A DNA stretch of 64,000 nucleotides, from assembly GCF_026343185.1 (NCBI RefSeq), contig NZ_JAPEMA010000001.1, forward strand, positions 1,364,001 to 1,428,000. The letters run 5' to 3'. The stretch is from Streptomyces sp. NBC_00091 (GTDB lineage Bacteria > Actinomycetota > Actinomycetes > Streptomycetales > Streptomycetaceae). The notes beneath the pieces were generated by a model that was not told the DNA's origin, did no database searches, and saw nothing but the letters and a program-made list of their open reading frames with translations. A program made the translations under genes and the position numbers. Positions 14,586 through 23,011 of this stretch are shown here, piece after piece (within the stretch, counting starts at the first letter, position 1; every line of letters begins with the position of its first letter).

Positions 14586-17324
14586 GTGATACGTGATCAA
14601 GAAGAGACGGATGTGACGGCGAAGGAGCGGGGTGTGAGCCCTCCGGACGGCGCGGCGAGGGGCGACGACGCGCGCCCGGACGACGAGGCGCGCGCGGCCG
14701 GCGCCGGCCGGCCCGACGAACCGCACCCCGACGACCCGCCCGGCCACACCCCGACGGCGGCCGACCGCGTCGAGGTGGACGAGCCGCTGCTCGCCGCCCG
14801 CGTGCACCGCCCCTCCGACCTCGTACGCCTCCTCGCCGGGATCCTCGGCATCGCCGTCGTGCTCGGCATCGCCGCCTTCGCCCACGGCACCACCGCCGGC
14901 CTGGCACAGGACATCAAGCAGGGCACCGGCCAGGCACCCGACCTGCTGATCAAGGTCGCGGGCCTGGTGTCCAGCATCGCCGTGCTCCTCGTACCGGTGG
15001 CCTTCGCCATCGAGCGGCTGATCAAACGCGACGGACTGCGCATCGCCGACGGCGTCCTCGCGGCCGTCCTCGCGCACGGGGTGACCCTCGCCACCGACCT
15101 GTGGGTCTCCCAGGCCGCCCCCGACACCATCCGGGAGGCCCTCACCCGCGCCACGGGCACGGCGGGCGCCTCCACGGACCCGGTGCACGGGTACCTCGCG
15201 CCCGTGATCGCGTACATGACCGCCGTCGGGATGACCCGGCGGCCGCGCTGGCGGGTCGCGCTGTGGGTGGTGCTGCTGCTGGACGCCTTCGCGATGCTGG
15301 TCAGCGGCTACACCACGCCGTTCTCGATCATCCTGACGGTGCTGCTCGGCTGGAGCGTCGCGTACGGAACCCTGTACGCGGTCGGCTCGCCGAACGTCCG
15401 GCCCACCGGGCAGAACCTCCTCGCCGGCTTGCGCCGCGTCGGCTTCCAGCCGGTCAGCGCGATGCGCGCGGAGTCGCCCGACGGGGACAGCACGGAGGTG
15501 GGCGACCGGGGCCGCCGGTACCACGTCACGCTGGAGGACGGCCCACCGCTGGACGTCACCGTCGTGGACCGCGAACAGCAGGCGCAGGGCTTCTTCTACC
15601 GGGTCTGGCGGCGGCTGACCCTGCGCGGGATCACCACCCGCCGCAGCATCCAGTCGCTGCGCCAGGCCCTCGAGCAGGAGGCCCTGCTGGCCTACGCCGC
15701 CATCGCGGCCGGGGCCAACGCGCAGAAGCTGATCGCCACCTCCGAGCTGGGCCCGGACGCCGTGATGCTCGTCTACGAGCACCTCGGCGGCCGGAACCTC
15801 GACGCCCTGCCCGACGAGGAGATCACCGACGAGCTGAGCCGCAACGCTTGGGAGCAGGTACGGGCCCTCCAGTCGCGCCGGATCGCGCACCGCCGGCTCA
15901 CGGGGGACGCGCTGGTGGTGGATCGTTCCGGCAAGGTGATCCTCACCGACCTGCGGGGCGGTGAGATCGCGGCGGGCGACCTGGTGCTGCGGATGGACAT
16001 CGCGCAGCTGCTGACCACGCTCGGCCTGCGGGTCGGCGCGGAACGGTCGGTGGCCTCGGCGGTGTCGGTGCTCGGGCCGGACGCGGTGGCGGACTGCCTG
16101 CCGATGCTCCAGCCGATCGCGCTGAGCCGCTCCACCCGGGCGACCCTGCGCAAGCTGGCCCGGGAGCGGGCCGACCGGCAGCGCGAAGCCGTACTGGAGT
16201 CCTCGCGGGCGGCGAAGGCGGCCCGCGAGGCCGACGCCGAGGCCGCGCAGGCCAGCGCCGCCGCCGACCGCAAGGCCGAGAAGCGGGCGCTGGACGACGC
16301 CCTCGAGGGGGCGCGCGAGGAGGACCTGCTGAGCCAGATCCGCCAGCAGGTGCTGCTGATCCGCCCGCAGGCGCCGGTGGAGCCGGCCCGGCTGGAACGG
16401 ATCCGGCCGCGCACGCTGGTGTCCTTCATCGCGGGCGCCTTCGGTGCGTACTTCCTGCTCACGCAGCTGGCCCACGTGGACTTCGCGACCATCGTCGGGC
16501 AGGCGCAGTGGGGCTGGGTCGGGGCTGCGCTGGCCTTCTCGGCGCTGACGTACTTCGCGGCGGCGATGAGCCTGCTGGGCTTCGTACCGGAACGGGTGCC
16601 GTTCCTGCGGACGGTGGTCGCGCAGGTCGCGGGGTCCTTCGTGAAGCTGGTCGCCCCCGCGGCGGTCGGCGGTGTCGCGCTGAACACCCGGTTCCTCCAG
16701 CGGGCCGGCGTCCGGCCGGGACTGGCCGTGGCGAGCGTCGGCGCTTCGCAGCTCTTCGGGCTGGCCAGCCACATCCTGCTGCTGCTGTCCTTCGGCTACC
16801 TGACGGGTACCGAGAAGACCCCGGAGATGACCCCGTCCAGGACGGTCATCGCGGGCCTGCTGACGGTGGCGGTGCTGGTCCTCGTCGTCACGGCGGTGCC
16901 GTTCCTGCGGAAGTTCGTGGTGACCCGGGTACGGGCGCTGTTCGCGGGGGTGGTGCCGCGCATGCTGGACGTGCTCCAGCGGCCGCAGAAGCTGATGACC
17001 GGCATCGGCGGGATGCTGCTGCTGACCGGCTGCTTCGTGATGTGCCTGGACGCCTCGATCCGCGCCTTCGGGGGCGGGGAGGCCATCAGCTACGCGAGCA
17101 TCGCGGTGGTGTTCCTCGCGGGCAACGCCCTCGGCTCGGCGGCGCCGACGCCGGGCGGCATCGGCGCGGTGGAGACCACGCTGACGCTGGGGCTGATCGC
17201 GGCGGGGCTGGAGAAGGAGGTCGCCATCTCCGCGGTCCTCCTCTTCCGCCTGATGACCTTCTGGCTGCCGGTGCTGCCCGGGTGGCTGTCGTTCAACTTC
17301 CTGACGCGCAAAGAAGCCATCTAG
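14586..17324 (+). CDS. Membrane protein with kinase-like domain and LPG-synthase (UPF0104) transmembrane domain
   Basis: 912 residues if started at GTG 14586; GTG 14613 is an alternative with a GAAGAG site. Layout: an Asp/Pro/Arg-rich disordered N-terminus (about 1-75), about five membrane helices (about 80-280), and a cytoplasmic domain (about 300-520) resembling a degenerate protein kinase. Its HRRLTGDALV...VILTDLRGG segment recalls the HRD and DFG loops. A charged Ala-rich coiled coil (about 530-590) follows. The C-terminus is a multi-pass lysylphosphatidylglycerol-synthase-type flippase domain ending near FNFLTRKE. A role in lipid flipping or envelope modification is inferred from the family only. 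Confidence 0.85.
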   Translation: MIRDQEETDVTAKERGVSPPDGAARGDDARPDDEARAAGAGRPDEPHPDDPPGHTPTAADRVEVDEPLLAARVHRPSDLVRLLAGILGIAVVLGIAAFAHGTTAGLAQDIKQGTGQAPDLLIKVAGLVSSIAVLLVPVAFAIERLIKRDGLRIADGVLAAVLAHGVTLATDLWVSQAAPDTIREALTRATGTAGASTDPVHGYLAPVIAYMTAVGMTRRPRWRVALWVVLLLDAFAMLVSGYTTPFSIILTVLLGWSVAYGTLYAVGSPNVRPTGQNLLAGLRRVGFQPVSAMRAESPDGDSTEVGDRGRRYHVTLEDGPPLDVTVVDREQQAQGFFYRVWRRLTLRGITTRRSIQSLRQALEQEALLAYAAIAAGANAQKLIATSELGPDAVMLVYEHLGGRNLDALPDEEITDELSRNAWEQVRALQSRRIAHRRLTGDALVVDRSGKVILTDLRGGEIAAGDLVLRMDIAQLLTTLGLRVGAERSVASAVSVLGPDAVADCLPMLQPIALSRSTRATLRKLARERADRQREAVLESSRAAKAAREADAEAAQASAAADRKAEKRALDDALEGAREEDLLSQIRQQVLLIRPQAPVEPARLERIRPRTLVSFIAGAFGAYFLLTQLAHVDFATIVGQAQWGWVGAALAFSALTYFAAAMSLLGFVPERVPFLRTVVAQVAGSFVKLVAPAAVGGVALNTRFLQRAGVRPGLAVASVGASQLFGLASHILLLLSFGYLTGTEKTPEMTPSRTVIAGLLTVAVLVLVVTAVPFLRKFVVTRVRALFAGVVPRMLDVLQRPQKLMTGIGGMLLLTGCFVMCLDASIRAFGGGEAISYASIAVVFLAGNALGSAAPTPGGIGAVETTLTLGLIAAGLEKEVAISAVLLFRLMTFWLPVLPGWLSFNFLTRKEAI

Positions 17325-17387
17325 GCCGGGTCCCCCGAACGGGTCAGCGCGCGGGCGGGGGCGGGGGCGGGCGCACAGGATGGGGAC

Positions 17388-18941
17388 ATGCCGAGAAACG
17401 TCCTGCGGGCCGCCACCGCCACCGCGATCGCCGCCGCGCTGCTCACCACCGGCGCCTGCTCCGACGGGGACAGCAGCGGCGGGAAGAGAACGAGGACCGG
17501 CGGCGCCAAGGACGCCAAACCCCTCTCCTGGGGCGGCTGCGACGCCCCCACGGCCGCCGAGGGCGGCGGGCAGGCACCCGGCCAGGACTGGCAGTGCGCC
17601 ACCCTCGACGTCCCGCTCGACTACGCCGAACCCGAGGGCGAGATGATCCCGCTCGCCCTGATCCGCGCCAAGGCCCGGAACAAGGCCAAGCGGCTCGGCT
17701 CGCTGGTGTTCAACTTCGGCGGGCCCGGCGGTTCCGGGATCGCCACCCTGCCCGGCGCCGCCAAGGAGTACGAGGCCCTGCGCGCCCGGTACGACCTGGT
17801 GAGCTTCGACCCGCGCGGGGTCGGCCGCAGCGCCCCCGTCCGGTGCGAGAACGACCGGCAGCTGGACGCGTACTACGCCCAGGACTCCTCCCCCGAGACC
17901 CCGGAGGAGGAGAAGGCCTTCCTCGACGGCATCCGCGCCTACCAGCAGGCCTGCCGGGCGAATTCCGGCAAGGTGCTCCCGTACGTGGGCACCGAGAACG
18001 CCGCCCGCGACCTGGACCGCATCCGCCAGGCCCTCGGCGACGAGAAGCTGAACTACTTCGGGATCTCCTACGGCACCGAACTCGGCGGGGTCTACGCCCA
18101 CCTCTTCCCGAAGAACGTCGGCCGGGCCGTCTTCGACGCCGTCGTGGACCCCACCAAGGACGCCGAACAAGGCGCGCTGGGCCAGGCGAAGGGCTTCCAG
18201 CTGGCCCTCGGCAACTTCGCCCAGGACTGTGTGAACCGCGGCGACCGCTGCCGGCTCCAGGGCAGTACCGCCAAGGAGATCGAGGACAACGTCATCAAGC
18301 TCCAGAAGGACCTGGCGGCCAAGCCCATCGCCGGCATCGGCGGCCGGCAGCTCACCGAGTCCCAGGCGACCAACGGCATCGCCCAGGCCCTGTACTCCAA
18401 GGAGCTGTGGCCGCTGCTGGAACAGGGCCTGGACGAGGCCGACGGCGGCCAGGGACAGCTGCTGATGGCCCTGTCCGACGCCCTCAACGGCCGGGACCAG
18501 AACGGCCGGTACAGCAACATCGGCGCGGCCAACACCGCCATCAACTGCGCCGACTCCAAGGAGCGGTACACCTTGGAGGACACCAAGGCCGGGCTGCCGG
18601 AGTTCCGTTCGGCCTCGCCGGTCTTCGGGGACTTCCTCGGCTGGGCCATGATGAGCTGCACCGACTGGCCCGTGGCGGGGGCCTGGAAGACCCCGGACGT
18701 CTCCGCCCCCGGCGCCGCGCCGATCCTGGTGATCGGCAACACCGGTGACCCCGCGACCCCGTACGAGGGCGCGCGCAAGATGGCGGAGCGGCTCGGCAAG
18801 GGCGTGGGCGTGGAGCTCACGTACAAGGGCGAGGGGCACGGCGCGTACAACAGCGGCGACCGGTGCGTCCAGGGCGCGGTGAACGCGTACCTGCTGGACG
18901 GGAAGGTGCCGGGCGCGGGCACCGTCTGCACCGCGGCTTAG
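17388..18941 (+). CDS. Secreted tripeptidyl aminopeptidase-like alpha/beta hydrolase (lipoprotein)
   Basis: 517 residues. The signal peptide has basic residues, an Ala-rich core and a lipobox LTTGAC (Cys about 22), so it is probably a lipoprotein. It is an alpha/beta hydrolase of the prolyl/tripeptidyl aminopeptidase (SlpD/TAP) family: oxyanion region NFGGPGGSG, nucleophile elbow GISYGTE, acid in IGNTGDPATP and His in GEGHGAYN, with a C-terminal TAP-like domain holding a Cys pair. It would release N-terminal peptides outside the membrane. ATG 17388 follows a short gap after the LPG-synthase-like gene. A shared hairpin with the convergent moeZ ends the transcript. Confidence 0.9.
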   Translation: MPRNVLRAATATAIAAALLTTGACSDGDSSGGKRTRTGGAKDAKPLSWGGCDAPTAAEGGGQAPGQDWQCATLDVPLDYAEPEGEMIPLALIRAKARNKAKRLGSLVFNFGGPGGSGIATLPGAAKEYEALRARYDLVSFDPRGVGRSAPVRCENDRQLDAYYAQDSSPETPEEEKAFLDGIRAYQQACRANSGKVLPYVGTENAARDLDRIRQALGDEKLNYFGISYGTELGGVYAHLFPKNVGRAVFDAVVDPTKDAEQGALGQAKGFQLALGNFAQDCVNRGDRCRLQGSTAKEIEDNVIKLQKDLAAKPIAGIGGRQLTESQATNGIAQALYSKELWPLLEQGLDEADGGQGQLLMALSDALNGRDQNGRYSNIGAANTAINCADSKERYTLEDTKAGLPEFRSASPVFGDFLGWAMMSCTDWPVAGAWKTPDVSAPGAAPILVIGNTGDPATPYEGARKMAERLGKGVGVELTYKGEGHGAYNSGDRCVQGAVNAYLLDGKVPGAGTVCTAA

Positions 18942-18947
18942 GAACGC

Positions 18948-18986
18948 CGAAGGGGCCGTACCCGGCGAGCGGGTACGGCCCCTTCG
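18948..18986. terminator. Bidirectional terminator between convergent genes
   Basis: Perfect 17-nt arms CGAAGGGGCCGTACCCG / CGGGTACGGCCCCTTCG separated by five bases, located between the aminopeptidase stop and the moeZ stop. It serves both strands. Confidence 0.85.
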
Positions 18987-18994
18987 GGGCGCTG

Positions 18995-20173
18995 CTAGTA
19001 GACCGGCTTCTCGGGCTCGATCTGGTGGACCCAGCCGATGACGCCGCCGCCGACGTGCACCGCGTCGGCGAAGCCCGCGGACTTCAGGACCGCGAGGACT
19101 TCCGCACTGCGGACACCCGTCTTGCAGTGCAGGACGATGCGCTTGTCCTGCGGCATGTCCTGGAGGGCGGTGCCCATCAGGAACTCGCCCTTGGGGATCA
19201 GCTTCGCGCCGGGGATCGAGACGATCTCGTACTCGTTCTTCTCGCGGACGTCGATGATCTCGATCGGCTCGCCCTCGTCGATCCACTCCTTGAGCTGCTT
19301 GGGAGTGATCGTGGAGCCGGCGGCGGCCTCCTGGGCCTCCTCCGAGACGACGCCGCAGAAGGCCTCGTAGTCGATGAGCTCGGTGACGGTCGCGTTCGGA
19401 CCGCAGACCGCGCAGTCGGGGTCCTTGCGGACCTTGACCTGGCGGTACTGCATCTCCAGGGCGTCGTAGATCATCAGGCGGCCGACGAGCGGCTCACCGA
19501 CTCCGGTGAGGACCTTGATGGCCTCGGTGACCTGAATGGAACCGATGGACGCGCAGAGCACGCCCAGCACGCCGCCCTCGGCGCAGCTCGGGACCATGCC
19601 CGGCGGCGGGGGCTCCGGGTAGAGGCAGCGGTAGCACGGGCCGTGCTCGGACCAGAAGACCGAGGCCTGGCCGTCGAAGCGGTAGATCGAACCCCACACG
19701 TACGGCTTGTTCAGCAGCACGCAGGCGTCGTTGACCAGGTAACGGGTGGCGAAGTTGTCCGTGCCGTCGACGATGAGGTCGTACTGGCTGAAGATCTCCA
19801 TCACGTTCTCGGCTTCGAGCCGCTCTTCGTGAAGGACCACGTTGACGTACGGGTTGATGCCCAGCACGCTGTCACGGGCCGACTCGGCCTTGGAACGGCC
19901 GATGTCCGCCTGGCTGTGGATGATCTGACGCTGCAGGTTCGACTCGTCGACCTCGTCGAACTCCACGATGCCCAGCGTGCCCACGCCGGCCGCGGCCAGG
20001 TACATGAGGGCGGGGGAGCCGAGGCCGCCCGCGCCCACGGCCAGCACCTTGGCGTTCTTCAGGCGCTTCTGGCCGTCCATCCCGACATCCGGGATGATCA
20101 GGTGGCGGGAGTACCGACGGACCTCGTCAACGGTGAGCTCAGCAGCTGGCTCTACCAGGGGTGGCAGCGACAC
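18995..20173 (-). CDS. moeZ: Adenylyltransferase/sulfurtransferase MoeZ (MoeB-rhodanese)
   Basis: 392 residues with an N-terminal E1-like ThiF/MoeB domain: nucleotide site VGAGGLGSP, and the VDGTDNFATRYLVND and YRCLYPEPPP motifs. A C-terminal rhodanese domain (about 285-392) has the active-site Cys in VLHCKTGVRS. It adenylates the C-terminal Gly of sulfur-carrier proteins (MoaD, ThiS, CysO and secondary-metabolite carriers) and transfers persulfide sulfur, serving molybdopterin, thiamine, cysteine and thio-natural-product synthesis. The length is exactly that of the actinobacterial MoeZ family. ATG 20173 has clear downstream homology from the first helix. Confidence 0.95.
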   Translation of the reverse strand: MSLPPLVEPAAELTVDEVRRYSRHLIIPDVGMDGQKRLKNAKVLAVGAGGLGSPALMYLAAAGVGTLGIVEFDEVDESNLQRQIIHSQADIGRSKAESARDSVLGINPYVNVVLHEERLEAENVMEIFSQYDLIVDGTDNFATRYLVNDACVLLNKPYVWGSIYRFDGQASVFWSEHGPCYRCLYPEPPPPGMVPSCAEGGVLGVLCASIGSIQVTEAIKVLTGVGEPLVGRLMIYDALEMQYRQVKVRKDPDCAVCGPNATVTELIDYEAFCGVVSEEAQEAAAGSTITPKQLKEWIDEGEPIEIIDVREKNEYEIVSIPGAKLIPKGEFLMGTALQDMPQDKRIVLHCKTGVRSAEVLAVLKSAGFADAVHVGGGVIGWVHQIEPEKPVY

Positions 20174-20236
20174 GGGGACTCCGTAGATGGGTAAGTCTGA
20201 ACGGTGGTTCTTCCCGTAACACTGCCACGCCCTCCT

Positions 20237-20992
20237 TCATTCCGAGACACCCGGTCCGATCCGCGAGACGAATTCGTCCCAGTACCCGGGCATCGAGGCC
20301 CACGGATCACGGTCCGGGGCGCCCCTGCGGTCGGTGAACCAGATGGTCCCGGCGCCCTGCCAGCGGGCGATGCGGACCGCCTCCTCCAGGTGGGTGCGGG
20401 GCACCCCGTGGACGAGGTGGCAGAACCGCTCGGGCGGGTGGTCGGCCGTCCACTCCGCCACCTGCGACCAGCGGTAGTCGGCCCAGGCACCCGAGAAGGT
20501 GACCAGCTGGTCGGCGGCCTCCACGTACCCCTCGTAGGGGTGCGTACCGTGTCCCAGGACGATCCGCAGGCCCTCTCCGAGTCCGCGCAGCGCGTCGGTC
20601 ACCCGGCGGACGGAGGCCAGCTCGGCCCGGTCGGCGGGGGCGCCGGCCAGGTAGAAGCCGCCGACCCCGTACCAGTCGCGGAAGCGGTGCGCGTCGGAGA
20701 CCAGCTCCCCGAAGGACCGGGAGCCGTCCCGCATGGCGAGATGGCCCAGGACCACCCCGCCCGCCGCCCGGAGCTTCCCGGCCGCCTCCGTGCAGTGCGG
20801 GTCGGGACGGCCGCCCGGGCCGTCCGTGACATTGAGCACGGCCCAGTGCAGCGGGGTCCCGGGGCGCGTCAGCTCGGCCCACTCCACGGGGGCGAGCAGC
20901 GGATGCGCGTAGCCGGGGATGCCCAGGCCGAGCCGGCCGGCCTCGGTCGCGGCCGTCGCCGTGGCCCCCGGCGGGGTGGTCAGATACGGCAC
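20237..20992 (-). CDS. Spherulation-specific family 4 (spherulin-4-like, GH135-type) protein
   Basis: 251 residues. It shows the TIM-barrel-like signature of spherulin 4 proteins: GIPGYAHP near residue 24, WAVLNV, VLGHLAMRDGSR, the Asp/Tyr-rich segment around YGVGGFYLAG, and VTFSGAW. No signal peptide is visible, unlike many relatives. In fungi, Sph3/Ega3 of this family cleave alpha-1,4-galactosaminogalactan, but no activity is proven for this one. It overlaps the epimerase gene by 13 bp and is the last gene of a four-gene operon, which supports a polysaccharide-related role by inference. Confidence 0.8.
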   Translation of the reverse strand: MPYLTTPPGATATAATEAGRLGLGIPGYAHPLLAPVEWAELTRPGTPLHWAVLNVTDGPGGRPDPHCTEAAGKLRAAGGVVLGHLAMRDGSRSFGELVSDAHRFRDWYGVGGFYLAGAPADRAELASVRRVTDALRGLGEGLRIVLGHGTHPYEGYVEAADQLVTFSGAWADYRWSQVAEWTADHPPERFCHLVHGVPRTHLEEAVRIARWQGAGTIWFTDRRGAPDRDPWASMPGYWDEFVSRIGPGVSE

Positions 20993-21981
20993 GCCGCCTC
21001 CATCCAGATGTCCGCGAGGGATTCCTCCAGGTTGATCCGGGGGCGCCAGCCGAGCCGGTCGCGGGCGGTGCGGACATCAGCCTGCTGCCAGGCGCCGCAG
21101 CCGTCGGGGTACGGGTAGGGCTGGGGGGCCGCGGCGAGCTGCTCGGCGGTGGCCTCGGAGCGGGGGGAGCCGATGGCGGCCAGCCCCTGCGGCCGGCCGG
21201 GGTGCCCGTGCCGGTCGCCGCCGTGCGGTACGTCCAGCTCGTGCAGGGCGCCGCCGTATCCGGCGACCCGGGCGAGGACGGCCGCCGCGTCGCGCAGCCG
21301 GACCGCGCGGCCGGTGCCGATGTTGACGACCCCCTGGGCGGCGGACAGGGAAGCGGCGTGCACGGCCCGCGCGACGTCCCGTACGTCGACGAAGTCGCGC
21401 TGCACTCCGAGGCCGCTCAGCTTGAGCTCGCCGTCCCCGGACTGCATGGCCCGCCGCATGGCCTCGGCGAGCCGGCCCAGCGGGGAGCCGGCCGGGGTGC
21501 CCGGTCCGACGGGTGAGAAGACCCGCAGGACGACGGCGTCCAGACCGGAGCCGAGGACCAGTTCGGTGGCGGCGAGTTTGCTCACTCCGTACGGTCCGCC
21601 GGGTCTCGGCACGGCGTCCTCGGCCGTGGAGGAGCCGGGCTGGCTGGGCCCGTACTCGGCGGCGCAGCCGAGCTGGACGAGCCGGGCCCCGCAGCCGCTG
21701 CGGCGCAGGGACTCGCAGATGGTGGCCACGGCGACGGTGTTGTGCCGGGTCAGTTCCCGGGCTCCGCCCCGGGTGGCGCCCGCGCAGTTGATGACGACGC
21801 CCGGGTGGACGGCGTCCAGGAACCGGGTGAGCGCGCCGGGGCTTCCGGTGGCGAGGTCGAAGCGGACGTCGGCGTCGTCGCCGCGGCCGAGCGCGGTGAG
21901 CTGCACGGCGGGGTCGGCGAGCAGCCGGTCCGCTACGTAGCGCCCGAGGTAGCCGTTGGCTCCGATCAGCAGCACCCTCAT
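20980..21981 (-). CDS. NAD-dependent epimerase/dehydratase (extended SDR)
   Basis: 333 residues with an N-terminal Rossmann motif GANGYLG (about 8-14) and the catalytic YGVSK (Tyr-x3-Lys). An NIGTG segment in the C-terminal substrate domain is typical of nucleotide-sugar epimerases and dehydratases. The extreme C-terminal DRLGWRP...SLADIW motif is the usual end of UDP-sugar 4-epimerases. The expected reaction is C4 epimerisation or dehydration of a UDP/dTDP sugar. ATG 21981 lies about 30 bp after the membrane-protein stop. The 3' end overlaps the spherulin-4-like gene. Confidence 0.88.
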   Translation of the reverse strand: MRVLLIGANGYLGRYVADRLLADPAVQLTALGRGDDADVRFDLATGSPGALTRFLDAVHPGVVINCAGATRGGARELTRHNTVAVATICESLRRSGCGARLVQLGCAAEYGPSQPGSSTAEDAVPRPGGPYGVSKLAATELVLGSGLDAVVLRVFSPVGPGTPAGSPLGRLAEAMRRAMQSGDGELKLSGLGVQRDFVDVRDVARAVHAASLSAAQGVVNIGTGRAVRLRDAAAVLARVAGYGGALHELDVPHGGDRHGHPGRPQGLAAIGSPRSEATAEQLAAAPQPYPYPDGCGAWQQADVRTARDRLGWRPRINLEESLADIWMEAACRI

Positions 21982-22012
21982 CGCGCGGCCCCTCGGTCGA
22001 TTGGCTGGCCGG

Positions 22013-23011
22013 TCATCCTGTTTCTCCTTGGTTTCGGTGGGGTCGGGGACGCGCGTGTGCGGAGGCACGGGACAGCGCGAGGAAGGCGTGTACGAGGAGT
22101 CCCGCCGCGGCGGCCGGCACCGCCGCCGGCGCCGGGACCAGGGCGAACGCCATGGCCAGGGCCACCGATGGGCGGTGGGCGCCGTGGCCGAGCAGCAGCC
22201 GGGCCAGGAACAGCAGCACCGCGAGCGGTACGGCCGTCCCCGGGGCGGCTCCGGTGAGCGCGGCCGCCCCCGTGGCGGCCGCGGTGAACAGCAGGAGGGT
22301 CCCGGCCAGCAGAGGCCGCGCCCCGGCGGCGAAGTCGTCCAGGGCCCGGCTCCCGGCGAGGCGGCGGCGCGCCCGGGCGGCGTAGAGGACCCCGGCGAGG
22401 TGTGCGGGGGCCACGGCCAGCGCGAGGGCCGCGCCGAGGGCTGGGCCGTGCCGGTGGACGGCCCAGCCGACCGCGGCCGCCGCCAGCAGGTGCGCGGCGT
22501 AGGGGAACCGGCCCCCGGCGCTCCGCCCGGGCCACACCAGCGCCCCGGCGGTGAGGAGCGCCGCGAGGGCCCCCGCCCCCGGCATCCCGGTGGCGGCCGC
22601 GCCGAGGGCGAGGGCCCCGGGCAGCAGGGCGTACCCGAAGCCGCGCACCGAGCGGGTCCCGGCCGGCGGCGGCGCGGGCGCGGCGGGCGGCGCCTCCCCG
22701 CGCGGGGTCCGGGCGTACAGCTCCTCGGCGAGGCCGAAGACGTCCCGGTGCCGGAAGCGCGCGGCGGTGCGGTCGGTGATCCCGTGCGCCTCCAGCCCGG
22801 CGGCGATCTCCAGCGGATCGACGGCCCGCTCGCACAACTCCCGGTGCTGATGCAGCAGCGCCTTGACGGGGTCCCCCGCACCCTTCCGCCGCCCCGCCCC
22901 GCCACCCAATCCAGCCCCGCCGCCCAACCCAGCCCCGCCGGCGTTTGAGGCGCGGGGGTCCGGGGGCAGAGCCCCCGGCAGCGGCGCCGCACCCGGGTCC
23001 AGGGCGGTCAT
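22013..23011 (-). CDS. Multi-pass membrane protein of a polysaccharide-type operon
   Basis: 332 residues, start ATG 23011 overlapping the glycosyltransferase stop by 4 bp (ATGA). Residues about 10-42 are a Gly/Ala/Pro stretch encoded by an intergenic-type palindromic repeat. Next comes a conserved-looking soluble segment (HRELCERAVDPLEIAAGL, then an RHRDVFGLAEELYAR helix), then about eight Ala/Leu/Gly-rich membrane helices to residue 315. I do not recognise the family; by position it could be a polymer export or anchoring partner of the glycosyltransferase, comparable to PelG only by context. Confidence 0.75.
   Translation of the reverse strand: MTALDPGAAPLPGALPPDPRASNAGGAGLGGGAGLGGGAGRRKGAGDPVKALLHQHRELCERAVDPLEIAAGLEAHGITDRTAARFRHRDVFGLAEELYARTPRGEAPPAAPAPPPAGTRSVRGFGYALLPGALALGAAATGMPGAGALAALLTAGALVWPGRSAGGRFPYAAHLLAAAAVGWAVHRHGPALGAALALAVAPAHLAGVLYAARARRRLAGSRALDDFAAGARPLLAGTLLLFTAAATGAAALTGAAPGTAVPLAVLLFLARLLLGHGAHRPSVALAMAFALVPAPAAVPAAAAGLLVHAFLALSRASAHARPRPHRNQGETG
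22893..22985. repeat. Streptomyces REP-like element at the 5' end of a membrane-protein gene
   Basis: Contains the core GGGGGTCCGGGGGCAGAGCC with flanking CCGCC...CCAGCCCCGCC runs and a short GTTTGAGGCGC segment, the usual composition of Streptomyces intergenic palindromes. It is inverted relative to the copies at 7.2 and 57.6 kb. It lies inside the coding region and encodes low-complexity residues. Confidence 0.7.

Noticed and set aside
14463..19286. 1607-codon minus-strand ORF opposite two plus-strand genes
   Set aside because: Translation lacks domain signatures and overlaps two genes with clear motifs; shadow ORF.
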